From contig DGYV01000040.1 in NCBI GenBank assembly GCA_002398485.1, positions 1 to 22,975 on the forward strand: a DNA stretch of 22,975 bases, read 5' to 3'. This stretch comes from Peptococcaceae bacterium UBA4997. GTDB taxonomy: Bacteria > Bacillota > Dehalobacteriia > UBA4068 > UBA4997. The notes beneath the pieces are model-generated. The model worked only from the letters and a program-made list of their open reading frames with translations, had not been told where the DNA came from and did not search any database. The translations under genes were made by a program, and so were the position numbers. Below are positions 14,429 to 22,537 of the stretch, one piece after another (position 1 is the stretch's first letter; every line of letters starts with the position of its first letter).

Positions 14429-14920
14429 ATGGCAGGTTTCTGGGATAAAGTAAGCGGCGTTTTCTTTCAAGAGGAAGATGATGTAGATAATTATCAGGCT
14501 GCGGAAAATAACGGTGTTAAAGAAACCCGTGATAAAGATGTATGGCAGGAGCCTGAACTGAAAAAGTCCAAAAAAGCTCAGCTGGTTTCCATTCCCTCAG
14601 CTAATAGGTCTATGGAAATGGTGCTTATAAAGGCTAAATCTTATAATGATATGCAATCTATAGCCCAGCATATCAAAGATCGTAAAGTGGCGATAGTTAA
14701 TTTTGAGGATATGGATAAAGAAACCGCTCAGCGTATGGTGGACTTTTTATCGGGTGCTGTTTTCGCTTTGGATGGTGTTCCCAAAAAAGTAAGCGGTTCC
14801 ACTTTTTTGTTCAGCTCCTCTAATGTGGATCTGAACGGTCAAATCATGGAAAACGATAGCACAGGCCATGAAGCTGTTGCCGAAGCATCTTTTAATGCAT
14901 ATAACATGTGGAAAAAATAA
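14429..14920 (+). CDS. sepF: Cell division protein SepF
   Basis: A 163-residue division protein that binds FtsZ filaments and tethers or bundles them at the septum. The N-terminal amphipathic segment (MAGFWDKVSGVFF) is the membrane anchor. An acidic then charged linker follows (about 15-50). The folded SepF domain occupies about 51-140: 'MEMVLIKAKSYNDMQSIAQHIKDRKVAIVNFEDMDKETAQRMVDFLSGAVFALDG', then 'FLFSSSNVDL'. A longer tail (about 141-163) is less conserved. ATG 14429 follows AAAGGAGGT. It sits between yggS and yggT, the standard order, and these three are probably co-transcribed. Confidence 0.96.
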   Translation: MAGFWDKVSGVFFQEEDDVDNYQAAENNGVKETRDKDVWQEPELKKSKKAQLVSIPSANRSMEMVLIKAKSYNDMQSIAQHIKDRKVAIVNFEDMDKETAQRMVDFLSGAVFALDGVPKKVSGSTFLFSSSNVDLNGQIMENDSTGHEAVAEASFNAYNMWKK

Positions 14921-14950
14921 CTATAAATTAAGTGGTAAAGAGGGATAGAT

Positions 14951-15220
14951 TTGGAATTAATCGCCAGAATAGTCGCGGCAGCATTCAACATTTATTATTT
15001 TCTTATCATCGCAGAAGTTTTGCTTTCCTGGTTCCCGCACAACAGGAACAACCCTGTATTTCGTTTTGTACACGAAATGACAGAACCTTTTTTGGGTATT
15101 TTTCGCAGAATGTTTAGGATAGGGCCGCGAATACCTTTGGATTTTTCGCCCATTATAGCTTTAATAGCTTTATCCTTATTGGAATCTTTTATATTTTATA
15201 TAATCAGATTATTTATGTAG
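14951..15220 (+). CDS. YggT family membrane protein
   Basis: An 89-residue membrane protein of the YggT/YlmG family with two hydrophobic segments (about residues 4-26 and 66-86) flanking the conserved 'FPHNRNNPVFRFVHEMTEPFLGIFRR' and 'PRIPLDFSPIIA' region. The start is TTG 14951, after AGAGGGAT; no ATG fits. Homologues have been linked to membrane and chloroplast nucleoid organisation and to cell shape or osmotic response, but the exact role is unclear. It follows sepF by 30 bp. The promoter of the ileS T-box begins 3 bp after its stop codon. Confidence 0.93.
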   Translation: MELIARIVAAAFNIYYFLIIAEVLLSWFPHNRNNPVFRFVHEMTEPFLGIFRRMFRIGPRIPLDFSPIIALIALSLLESFIFYIIRLFM

Positions 15221-15222
15221 TC

Positions 15223-15251
15223 TTGACATTTTATAACTAAAAAGCTATTAT
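15223..15251 (+). promoter_or_regulatory. Sigma-A promoter of the T-box/ileS transcript
   Basis: TTGACA (15223-15228), exactly 17 nt, TATTAT (15246-15251). Both hexamers and the spacing are the same as in the trmL promoter. Transcription should begin near 15258. Confidence 0.85.
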
Positions 15252-15269
15252 ATCAACAATAATAATAAA

Positions 15270-15505
15270 AAAGCAATGAAAAGGACGCAGCGACAGCTCT
15301 GGATCCCAGCGAATTCGGAATTGGTGTAAGCCGAATATTCAACTGTTTAAGCCATCACCTTTGAGTGACCTGTCGAAAATATTTTATTCTAGGCAGGTAC
15401 GGTTGCCACCGTTACGGCATCGAGAGGTTTTTGGCTTTTTAAGCCAAAAACAAGTAGGGTGGTATCGCGGTACTTCCGTCCCTAAAGGGCGGAGGTATTT
15501 TTTAT
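15270..15505 (+). promoter_or_regulatory. T-box riboswitch (tRNA-Ile-sensing) of ileS
   Basis: A leader RNA that binds uncharged tRNA-Ile and then prevents termination. Stem I is closed by CGACAG (15291-15296) with CTGTCG (15370-15375). The specifier codon is probably ATC (15354-15356), followed by the usual ACCTTTGAGTG context. Stem III is GTTTTTGGCTT/AAGCCAAAAAC around 15427-15451. The conserved T-box AGGGTGGTATCGCGG is at 15456-15470; its TGGT bulge would pair with the tRNA NCCA end, where N is A. AGGG at 15456 can pair with CCCT at 15480-15483 to form the antiterminator. The competing terminator lies at 15471-15505. Confidence 0.95.
15471..15505 (+). terminator. Regulated terminator of the ileS T-box
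   Basis: An 11-bp stem (15471-15481 with 15487-15497, two G-T type pairs), a 5-nt loop and a T tract. Its left arm shares bases with the antiterminator, so the two folds exclude each other. Confidence 0.9.
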
Positions 15506-15554
15506 ATTTTAAAAGTAATAATGAATTTATGATATTGAAAGGAGCAGCTACAAT

Positions 15555-18317
15555 ATGGATTATGGCAAAACACTGAATCTGCCGCAAACCGATTTTCCAA
15601 TGAGAGGTAACCTGTCCGAGCGGGAACCGCAAATTTTAACAAAATGGCAGGAGGAGGATATTTATCATCAGGTAGCTGAAAAAAATGCAGGCCGTCCCAA
15701 ATTTATTTTGCATGATGGTCCGCCCTATGCTAACGGTAATATTCACCTTGGCCACGCTTTAAATAAAACCCTTAAGGATATAGTAGTAAAATATAAAAGT
15801 ATGGCAGGCTATGATGCTCCTTATGTGCCGGGTTGGGATACCCATGGCTTACCTATTGAGCAAAGAGCAATTAAAGATTTGGGTTTAAACCGTGAAGAAA
15901 TAGATAAAGTAGTATTCAGGGATAAATGCAAGGAGTATGCCCTTAAATTTGTGGATCTGCAAAGGGAGCAGTTCAAACGTTTAGGTGTGCGTGGTGATTG
16001 GGACAAGCCATACATCACCTTACAGCCCGAATACGAAGCCGAACAAATACGAGCTTTTGGTGCCATGGCCAATAAAGGCTATATATATAAAGGTAAAAAA
16101 CCCGTTTATTGGTGTGCTGATTGCGAAACCGCGCTGGCAGAAGCGGAAGTTGAATATGCAGATAGCAAATCCGCCGCTATTTATGTGAAATTCAAAGTTA
16201 AAGATGGCAAAGGCATTTTAGATGATACCGATAATTTCGTGATTTGGACGACCACACCTTGGACAATCCCCGCCAACTTGGCAATTTGCCTGCACCCCGA
16301 ATATGATTATGTGCTGGCGGAAATAGACGGCACAAAAATGATCATTGCCAAAGAACTCTTAAATACCTTCATGGCAGACGCCGATAAAAAAGAAAGCAAA
16401 ATCCTGCGTGAATTCAAAGGCAAAGATTTGGAATATATCACCTGTGAACATCCTATAATGAATAGAGAATCCGTAGTTATTTTAGGCGAACACGTTACCT
16501 TGGAAGCAGGTACAGGCTGTGTTCATACCGCTCCCGGCCATGGTGTTGAGGACTTTGAAGTAGGCCAAAAATATAAGCTGGATATTCTTTCTCCCGTTGA
16601 TTCCAAAGGCAGGTTTACGGATGAAGCAGGCCAGTTTGCAGGCATGGACTTATTAAAAGGCAATAAAGAAGTTTGCAAGGCCTTGGAAGAATGCGGTGCC
16701 TTGGTGGGCTTCAAAATGATAAGCCACTCCTACCCGCATTGCTGGCGTTGCAAGAAGCCCATTATTTTCAGGGCTACTGAGCAATGGTTCTGCTCTATAG
16801 ACGGTTTCCGTGAAGCCGCCTTGGCTGAAATAGATAAAACCCAATTTATCCCTGCTTGGGGGCACGACAGAATCTATAATATGGTGCGTGACCGCAGCGA
16901 CTGGTGTATTTCCCGCCAGCGCACCTGGGGCGTGCCTTTGCCCATTTTCTACTGCAAAGATTGCGGCAAGGAAATCATCAACGCAGAAACTATTGAACAC
17001 ATTGCCAATATTTTTGCTAAAGAAGGCTCGCAGGCCTGGTTTGCCAAAGAAGCAGCTGAATTGGTTCCCGAAGGCCTTACCTGCCCTTGCTGCGGCGCTA
17101 AGGAATTCCGTAAGGAAACGGATATCATGGATGTTTGGTTCGATTCAGGTTCCAGTCACTTTGCGGTTTTGGATACCCGTCCTGAATTACAGTGGCCCGC
17201 CGACTTATATTTGGAAGGCAGCGATCAACATCGCGGCTGGTTCAACTCTTCATTGAACGAAGCTGTAGCTATTCGCGGTAAGGCTCCTTATAAAGCAGTT
17301 TTGACTCACGGCTTTTTGGTGGACGAGCAGGGCAAAAAACAATCTAAATCTGTGGGTAATACAGTAGATCCACTGGACGTAATAGCCAAAATGGGTGCAG
17401 ATGTTTTAAGGCTTTGGGTAGCATCTGCCGATTATCGCAACGACTTGGCAAATTCACCCGCCATCATGAAGCAGGTTAGTGAATCCTACCGTAAAATCAG
17501 AAATACTTCTCGTTTTCTGTTGAGCAACCTTTATGATTTCGACCCTGAAAAAGATCAAGTTGCTTATAAAAATTTGCTGGAATTGGATCGCTGGATGCTG
17601 CATAATTTGCAGGAGCTTACCGAAAGGGTTTTAACAGCCTATGAAAATTACGAATTTCACGTGGTATATCATTCCATCCATAAATTTTGTGTTGTGGATA
17701 TGAGTAATTTATATTTGGATATAACCAAAGACCGTTTATATGCTGAATTGGAAGACGATGTTAAACGCCGCTCGGCTCAAACCGTTATGTATCATATCCT
17801 GAACAATTTGGTGCGTTTATTGGTCCCCATTTTGGCTTATACAACGGAGGAAATTTATCAATATATGCCCAAAACAGCAGGTATGCCCAATAGTGTGCAG
17901 CTTTTGGATATGCCTAAGAAAAAACCCGAATGGCTGGATAATGAACTCAACGAAAAATGGCAGAAAATAATCGATGTGCGTGATGTAGTGATAAAAGAGC
18001 TGGAAGTCGCCCGTCAGAACAAAGTTATCGGCCATTCCTTGGATGCTGCTGTTGAGCTTTCTGTCAATGACGATTATTATGCCATCCTTAACTCTTTAGA
18101 AAAGAATCTGGCAAATATCTTTATCATATCACAGGCCCATTTGCAGCGTGACAATACGGCAGAAAACGGTATTGCTGTTCAAGTTGTGGCAGCTAAAGGC
18201 TTAAAATGCGAACGTTGCTGGATCTACAGCGAGGAAGTAGGGCATAATGCTACTCATCCAAACCTTTGTCCTCGTTGTGCGGAAGTAATGGCTGAAAAAC
18301 CTGCGGTTGAAGAATAG
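15555..18317 (+). CDS. ileS: Isoleucyl-tRNA synthetase
   Basis: A 920-residue class I synthetase that charges tRNA-Ile. ATG 15555 follows AAAGGAG. The HIGH motif is HLGH at 64-67, within '[18 protein letters not shown]'. The editing (CP1) domain spans about 190-400 and shows '[12 protein letters not shown]' and '[14 protein letters not shown]'. The KMSKS loop reads KQSKS at 595-599. Anticodon-binding helices follow from about 640. The C-terminal zinc finger has Cys885, Cys888, Cys905 and Cys908 ('CERCWIY', 'CPRC'). Length and zinc finger mark the ordinary bacterial type. It is controlled by the T-box upstream. ylmH and divIVA, common between yggT and ileS in Firmicutes, are not here. Confidence 0.98.
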   Translation: MDYGKTLNLPQTDFPMRGNLSEREPQILTKWQEEDIYHQVAEKNAGRPKFILHDGPPYANGNIHLGHALNKTLKDIVVKYKSMAGYDAPYVPGWDTHGLPIEQRAIKDLGLNREEIDKVVFRDKCKEYALKFVDLQREQFKRLGVRGDWDKPYITLQPEYEAEQIRAFGAMANKGYIYKGKKPVYWCADCETALAEAEVEYADSKSAAIYVKFKVKDGKGILDDTDNFVIWTTTPWTIPANLAICLHPEYDYVLAEIDGTKMIIAKELLNTFMADADKKESKILREFKGKDLEYITCEHPIMNRESVVILGEHVTLEAGTGCVHTAPGHGVEDFEVGQKYKLDILSPVDSKGRFTDEAGQFAGMDLLKGNKEVCKALEECGALVGFKMISHSYPHCWRCKKPIIFRATEQWFCSIDGFREAALAEIDKTQFIPAWGHDRIYNMVRDRSDWCISRQRTWGVPLPIFYCKDCGKEIINAETIEHIANIFAKEGSQAWFAKEAAELVPEGLTCPCCGAKEFRKETDIMDVWFDSGSSHFAVLDTRPELQWPADLYLEGSDQHRGWFNSSLNEAVAIRGKAPYKAVLTHGFLVDEQGKKQSKSVGNTVDPLDVIAKMGADVLRLWVASADYRNDLANSPAIMKQVSESYRKIRNTSRFLLSNLYDFDPEKDQVAYKNLLELDRWMLHNLQELTERVLTAYENYEFHVVYHSIHKFCVVDMSNLYLDITKDRLYAELEDDVKRRSAQTVMYHILNNLVRLLVPILAYTTEEIYQYMPKTAGMPNSVQLLDMPKKKPEWLDNELNEKWQKIIDVRDVVIKELEVARQNKVIGHSLDAAVELSVNDDYYAILNSLEKNLANIFIISQAHLQRDNTAENGIAVQVVAAKGLKCERCWIYSEEVGHNATHPNLCPRCAEVMAEKPAVEE

Positions 18318-18358
18318 GTTAAAAGGTAGATAGGTAACCCGAAATTGTATAATTATTA

Positions 18359-18415
18359 ACAGCCCGGTGTACAGGAATATTATGTATACTCTTGGCACTG
18401 GGCTGTAATTTATAT
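18359..18415 (+). terminator. Possible terminator after ileS
   Basis: An 11-bp stem (18359-18369 with 18396-18406, one G-T pair) with a 26-nt partly self-complementary loop. The tail (AATTTATATTATTG) is only moderately T-rich, so termination may be weak. Confidence 0.5.
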
Positions 18416-18458
18416 TATTGTTAAAAAAATACAGAAAACAAACATTTTTTCTTATCTA

Positions 18459-18487
18459 TTTACAAACCTTAGCAGGAGAAGTAAAAT
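18459..18487 (+). promoter_or_regulatory. Sigma-A promoter of pyrB
   Basis: TTTACA (18459-18464), exactly 17 nt, TAAAAT (18482-18487). The leader to the pyrB ATG would be about 115 nt. It contains only a small imperfect hairpin near 18559-18582, and I recognise neither a PyrR site nor a riboswitch. Confidence 0.6.
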
Positions 18488-18610
18488 AAATAACGAAATA
18501 TATAAACGTTATGGGTAGATTGGGATTTGATGTTCTAAAATTCCACCTACTAAAACAAATTTCGCCTTTAACGGCAAAAATTAAAATAATTTTACAGGGG
18601 GAAAAAAACA

Positions 18611-19603
18611 ATGTTGAAAAATTTCACAGGTTTACCTTCAAAAGAAAAATTGGATGCATTCAAAGGTATTGATATCTTGGGTGCTCCTCAGTTCACCAAA
18701 GAAACTTTGGAAACTGTTATGAACACCGCTGCCTATTATGAAGAAAAACTGATCGCTCAGGAACGTCTTTATGATATGGACGGCAAAGTTATGGCTGCTT
18801 TGTTCTTTGAGCCCAGCACCCGTACCCGTCTTTCCTTTGAAACCGCTATGCTTCGTTTAGGCGGCCAAGTTATTACCGTTGCTGAAGCAGCAGGTGCGCA
18901 GATTTCTTCCGCTTCCAAAGGTGAAACCTTGCATGACACCATGGTAATTAACGATGGTTATGCTGATGTTATCGTTTGCAGAAGCCCTCAAACCGGTGCT
19001 GCTCAAATTGCCGCGGATGCTGCTAAAATTCCTGTAATCAACGCTGGTGATGGCGCTGGCCAACACCCCTCCCAAGCATTATTGGATATCTACACCATTA
19101 TCAAAGAAAAAGGATCCCCTGATGGCTTAACTGTTGCTATGATCGGCGACTTAAAATATGGCCGTACAGTTCACTCCTTAGTAGATTTCTTGGCTATGTA
19201 CAAATGCAAAGTTGTTATGGCTTCTCCTGAAATCTTGGCTATGCCTAAAGATATCGTAGCTAAAATGGAAACAAAAGGTGTTAAAATTGAATACAGAGAT
19301 AACATCATGGATGCAGTTAAAGATGCTGACGTTATCTACATGACCCGTGTTCAAAGGGAACGTTTTGAAGACATTAACGAATATAATGCTGTTAAAGATA
19401 TGTTTATCATGGACGGCGAAGTTGTTAAAAACTTCAAAAAAGATGCTATCATTATGCATCCACTACCCCGCATCAATGAAATCACCATCGATGTTGACGA
19501 ATATCCCGGCGCTGCTTACTTCCGTCAAGCTCGCAATGGTTTGCCTGTTCGTATGGCTATGTTGGCTTTGGTATGCGGTGTTGTTGGCAAAGGCCAGAAA
19601 TAG
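18611..19603 (+). CDS. pyrB: Aspartate carbamoyltransferase, catalytic subunit
   Basis: A 330-residue enzyme that joins carbamoyl phosphate and aspartate in the second step of pyrimidine synthesis. The carbamoyl-phosphate site is STRTR (69-73); Lys103 in 'SASKGETLHDT' is the loop lysine supplied by the adjacent subunit. Arg124, His152 ('GQHPSQ'), 'MIGDLKYGRTVHSL', the aspartate-binding 'MTRVQRERF' and 'HPLPRINEI' all fit ATCase rather than ornithine or putrescine transferases. ATG 18611 follows CAGGGGG. The gene stands alone between its own promoter and a strong terminator; no pyrI, pyrC or pyrR is in view. Codon choice (many AAC, TTC, ATC, GCT, CGT) is more biased than in neighbouring genes, suggesting high expression. 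Confidence 0.95.
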   Translation: MLKNFTGLPSKEKLDAFKGIDILGAPQFTKETLETVMNTAAYYEEKLIAQERLYDMDGKVMAALFFEPSTRTRLSFETAMLRLGGQVITVAEAAGAQISSASKGETLHDTMVINDGYADVIVCRSPQTGAAQIAADAAKIPVINAGDGAGQHPSQALLDIYTIIKEKGSPDGLTVAMIGDLKYGRTVHSLVDFLAMYKCKVVMASPEILAMPKDIVAKMETKGVKIEYRDNIMDAVKDADVIYMTRVQRERFEDINEYNAVKDMFIMDGEVVKNFKKDAIIMHPLPRINEITIDVDEYPGAAYFRQARNGLPVRMAMLALVCGVVGKGQK

Positions 19604-19630
19604 TTTTTTCTATATAAGCCAATAAAATAT

Positions 19631-19660
19631 AAAAACCTCGGCAGATGCCGGGGTTTTTTA
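19631..19660 (+). terminator. Strong intrinsic terminator of pyrB
   Basis: A 12- to 13-bp GC-rich stem (from 19631 to 19658, one T-G pair) with a tight loop of about 4 nt, ending in TTTTTT. The A-rich left arm could also stop transcription from the right. The remaining gap to 19841 has a TATAAT at 19768-19773 without a clear -35. Confidence 0.92.
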
Positions 19661-19841
19661 TTTAACTATTTAATAACAAACTTTGTAAAAATAAGCTTAG
19701 CTCAAAACGTATTGCCTTTAAATTAAAAAATAAGAACCTTATATATACTAAACAAGGGTTTATTTGTTATAATATATATTATATAGTTTTAGCAATACCT
19801 TAATTAAATAAAATAATTGAATTGGGGAGGTGCTTGTATAG

Positions 19842-20228
19842 GTGAAAAAGTTTAACAAAAACAATAAGCCTTCTGAAAATCTCAATAATGTTGATTTTTC
19901 GGAAAAGGCACCGTCATACAATAAAGTTGAAACTCTTGATGATTTGGAAAGAGCAGAACGCGTTACCCATGCTATGAACCGTGTGGCTTTTCAACTGGAA
20001 CGCTCACGAATAGGCGATTATGTAACGATGATGGGCAAGCCTATTGCTTTTCTGCGTCTTAATTTTTTAGCGGGTATGGCGCGCGGTTTAGGTTTTGGCA
20101 TAGGCTTTACCCTTTTAGGTGCTTTGTTTTTATATATACTGCAAGCTATTGGTGATTGGGTGCCTTTTATTGGCCAATTTGTGGCGGATGTGATGGTATA
20201 TGCCAATCAATTGAGTCAATTAAGGTAA
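19842..20228 (+). CDS. DUF5665-domain membrane protein
   Basis: A 128-residue protein. The N-terminal 40 residues are hydrophilic. The DUF5665-type core follows: 'LERAERVTHAMNRVAFQLERSRIGDYVTMMGKP' (about 30-62, helical, amphipathic), then 'LRLNFLAGMARGLGFGIGFTLLGALFLYILQ' with one strong membrane segment (about 73-97). The C-terminal 'VPFIGQFVADVMVYANQL' follows. Function unknown. The start is GTG 19842, 11 nt after GGGGAGG, a rather long spacing. It commonly precedes lspA in Peptococcaceae-type genomes (from memory), and does so here with a 40-bp gap, so the run to tcdA is probably one operon. Confidence 0.85.
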   Translation: MKKFNKNNKPSENLNNVDFSEKAPSYNKVETLDDLERAERVTHAMNRVAFQLERSRIGDYVTMMGKPIAFLRLNFLAGMARGLGFGIGFTLLGALFLYILQAIGDWVPFIGQFVADVMVYANQLSQLR

Positions 20229-20268
20229 ATTTTTATTATCCATAACTTGAACTGGAGGAAAATTGCGG

Positions 20269-20733
20269 ATGTTTGTGCTTTTAACTGTTTTGGGAGTCTT
20301 AATAGATCAGGTTACTAAAATTTGGGTCGTTAATAATTTGCCTTATGGTCAAAGCATACCTTTGTTGGGTAAATTTTTGTCGCTTAACTATATTCATAAC
20401 GAAGGTGCGGCTTTCAGTATTTTAACAGGCAAAGTTGGTATTTTAAGTATAATTTCAATAATAGTTGTAATCGCGGTTTCTGTAATTTGGTACAAAACCC
20501 CCAAGGATCAAAAAATGTGGCGTTTTGCATATGCGCTTTTGGTCGCTGGTGCTTTGGGCAATTGTTTAGATAGGTTGCGTTTGGGTTATGTGGTGGATTT
20601 TTTAAGGCTGCCGCACTGGCCTGTTTTCAATATTGCCGATTGTTTGCTTGTGTTAAGCGTGATTATACTGTGTTTGTTGGTTTTTAGTGATTTGCTTAAG
20701 GAAAGGAAGGCTTCCGAAAAATCCCATGATTAA
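20269..20733 (+). CDS. lspA: Lipoprotein signal peptidase (signal peptidase II)
   Basis: A 154-residue, four-helix membrane aspartic protease that removes the signal peptide of prolipoproteins after lipidation. ATG 20269 is preferred; TTG 20263 is in frame and also near GGAGG (20254-20258). Conserved blocks are 'DQVTK' (13-17), 'NEGAAFS' (44-50), 'GNCLDR' with catalytic Asp101, 'VVDF' and 'FNIAD' with catalytic Asp124. All catalytic residues are present. The last 8 bp overlap the next gene (ATGATTAA), which implies translational coupling. It would process the putative lipoprotein at 2858-3655 if that gene is expressed. Confidence 0.97.
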   Translation: MFVLLTVLGVLIDQVTKIWVVNNLPYGQSIPLLGKFLSLNYIHNEGAAFSILTGKVGILSIISIIVVIAVSVIWYKTPKDQKMWRFAYALLVAGALGNCLDRLRLGYVVDFLRLPHWPVFNIADCLLVLSVIILCLLVFSDLLKERKASEKSHD

Positions 20734-21742
20734 ACAAGAAGATATTTTATTTGATTATGCTGAAAATATAAATGCTCAGGAAGAGGATGAAGCACCTCAA
20801 ACAGCAAATACTATGGAAGAAGTTTGCTTTTTGATTTCCGAGCCCGCTAAAAGGCTGGATAGTTTTCTTGCCGAAAAACTTGACGATATTTCTCGTTCAG
20901 GTGTACAAAAGCTTATCAAAGAAAAAAATGTGTTGGTAAACGGTAAAAATGCCAAAGCAAGCCAAGCCTTATTAACAAACAATACTGTGTTGGTCAAAAT
21001 ACCTAAAACTAAAATTTTTAACTTGATACCCCAAAATATATCACTTGATATTATTTATGAAGATGATGATGTTATAGTAATAAACAAGCCTTACGGTATG
21101 GTAGTTCATCCCGCTGCAGGAAATTATGACAAAACACTTGTTAACGCGTTAATGTGGCATTGTGAGCATCTTGCAAGTATAAATGGAGAAATGCGCCCTG
21201 GGATAGTACATCGTATAGATAAGGAAACCAGCGGTTTGATAATTGCGGCCAAAAATGATACGGCTCACTATGGTTTGTTGGAGGAGTGGCAAACCAAAGA
21301 AGTAAGCCGCTATTATATGGCACTTCTTCATGGTCGTATGGTAGAACCGGGTGGTACTATAGACGCCCCTATAGGCAGGCACCCAATGGATAGAAAAAAA
21401 ATGTCAGTACTGCCTGCTAAAGGTAAAAACGCTGTTACCCATTACAAGGTATTGGAACGTTTCAGTAAATATACCTTAATAGAGGCAAATTTGGATACAG
21501 GGCGTACTCATCAAATTAGGGTGCATATGGCTTATCTTAAGCATCCTGTAGTCGGGGATATTATTTATGGGCCGAAAAAACGGCAGAAAATATCGGGCTA
21601 TCCTGAAAATACAGGGCATTTTCTGCATTCCGCCAGAATGACCTTCAGACAACCCATAACCAATCAAATTATTACCTGTACCGCTCCATTACCTGCTGAA
21701 TTTTCGGGTTTTTTGGATAAATTAAGGAATGAGGATCAATAG
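20726..21742 (+). CDS. RluA/RluD-family 23S rRNA pseudouridine synthase
   Basis: A 338-residue enzyme converting specific uridines in rRNA to pseudouridine. ATG 20726 overlaps lspA by 8 bp. After an acidic N-terminal extension (about residues 1-33) comes an S4 RNA-binding domain (about 40-95, 'RLDSFLAEKLDDISRSGVQKLIKEKNVLVNG'). The catalytic domain shows 'VINKPYGMVVHPAAG', then 'RPGIVHRIDKETSGLIIAAKN' with the nucleophile Asp165, and 'LDTGRTHQIRVHMAYLKHPVVGD'. The S4 domain plus this catalytic motif suggest the RluD type, as does the place after lspA (ylyB in B. subtilis). The exact target uridines cannot be read from sequence. Confidence 0.93.
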   Translation: MIKQEDILFDYAENINAQEEDEAPQTANTMEEVCFLISEPAKRLDSFLAEKLDDISRSGVQKLIKEKNVLVNGKNAKASQALLTNNTVLVKIPKTKIFNLIPQNISLDIIYEDDDVIVINKPYGMVVHPAAGNYDKTLVNALMWHCEHLASINGEMRPGIVHRIDKETSGLIIAAKNDTAHYGLLEEWQTKEVSRYYMALLHGRMVEPGGTIDAPIGRHPMDRKKMSVLPAKGKNAVTHYKVLERFSKYTLIEANLDTGRTHQIRVHMAYLKHPVVGDIIYGPKKRQKISGYPENTGHFLHSARMTFRQPITNQIITCTAPLPAEFSGFLDKLRNEDQ

Positions 21743-22450
21743 ATGGACTTTTTGCAAAGGACAGAGCTTTTGATAGGCAGAGAAAACATAACCAGGCTGC
21801 AGAACGCTAAAGTTGCGGTATGCGGTTTGGGCGGTGTCGGTTCGGCTGCTGCAGAAGCCTTGGCTCGTGTTGGCATAGGTCATTTAAGGCTGATAGATTT
21901 TGATAAAGTGGATATAACCAATTTGAATCGTCAGCTTTTGGCTACGCATGAAACTATTGGCATAAAAAAAGTACAGGCTATGGCGGAAAGGATACTTAAA
22001 ATAAATCCTAGCTGTGATCTTGAACTCAGGGAGGCTTTCATTACTCCGGAAAATGTAAACCAATTATTAAATGGCATGGATTTTGTGGTAGATGCTATTG
22101 ATAATGTTACAGGTAAAATTGCTATCATAGTTTATTGTAAAGCCAATAGTATTGGCATAGTAAGTAGTATGGGTACAGGCAACAAGCTTTTCCCCGAAAG
22201 GTTGGAAATTGTGGATATAAGCCAAACCAGCATTTGCCCTTTGGCTCGTGTTATGCGCAGAGAACTTAAAAAGAGGGGCATAGAAAAGGGTGTAACTGTA
22301 GTTTATTCCGGTGAGCAGCCCGTAAAAATAAAAGTTACTGAGGGAGAAAAGCCCGTTACCGCCAGTATTTCCTTTGTACCCCCCGTAGCGGGTATGCTGC
22401 TTAGCAGCTATGTAGTCAGAAAAATAATAAAAAACCAAATTATATCCTAA
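21743..22450 (+). CDS. tcdA: tRNA threonylcarbamoyladenosine dehydratase (ThiF/E1-like)
   Basis: A 235-residue E1-like enzyme (TcdA, also YgdL/CsdL). It uses ATP to convert t6A at position 37 of ANN-decoding tRNAs to the cyclic form ct6A. The nucleotide fold has 'GLGGVGS' (28-34), 'LIDFDKVDITNLNRQ' with the conserved Asp and Arg, 'DAIDNVTGK' and the family-specific 'SSMGTGNKLFPERLEIVDISQTSICPLARVMRRELKKRG'. The C-terminal 'ASISFVPPVAGMLLSSYVVRKI' is typical. ATG 21743 follows the preceding TAG with no gap, so translation is probably coupled. Length is a little under the E. coli protein, as usual in Firmicutes. Confidence 0.94.
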   Translation: MDFLQRTELLIGRENITRLQNAKVAVCGLGGVGSAAAEALARVGIGHLRLIDFDKVDITNLNRQLLATHETIGIKKVQAMAERILKINPSCDLELREAFITPENVNQLLNGMDFVVDAIDNVTGKIAIIVYCKANSIGIVSSMGTGNKLFPERLEIVDISQTSICPLARVMRRELKKRGIEKGVTVVYSGEQPVKIKVTEGEKPVTASISFVPPVAGMLLSSYVVRKIIKNQIIS

Positions 22451-22537
22451 GAGACTAAGCATTAGTATATATAAAAGTTTTTGGGTATATTGATTTATGA
22501 TACAAGTAAGATAAATAATAAAATAGGTGGTGAGCTT

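Noticed and set aside
18494..18610. Riboswitch or PyrR attenuator in the pyrB leader
   Set aside because: Only one small imperfect hairpin is visible; there is no terminator/antiterminator pair and no PyrR-binding loop that I recognise.
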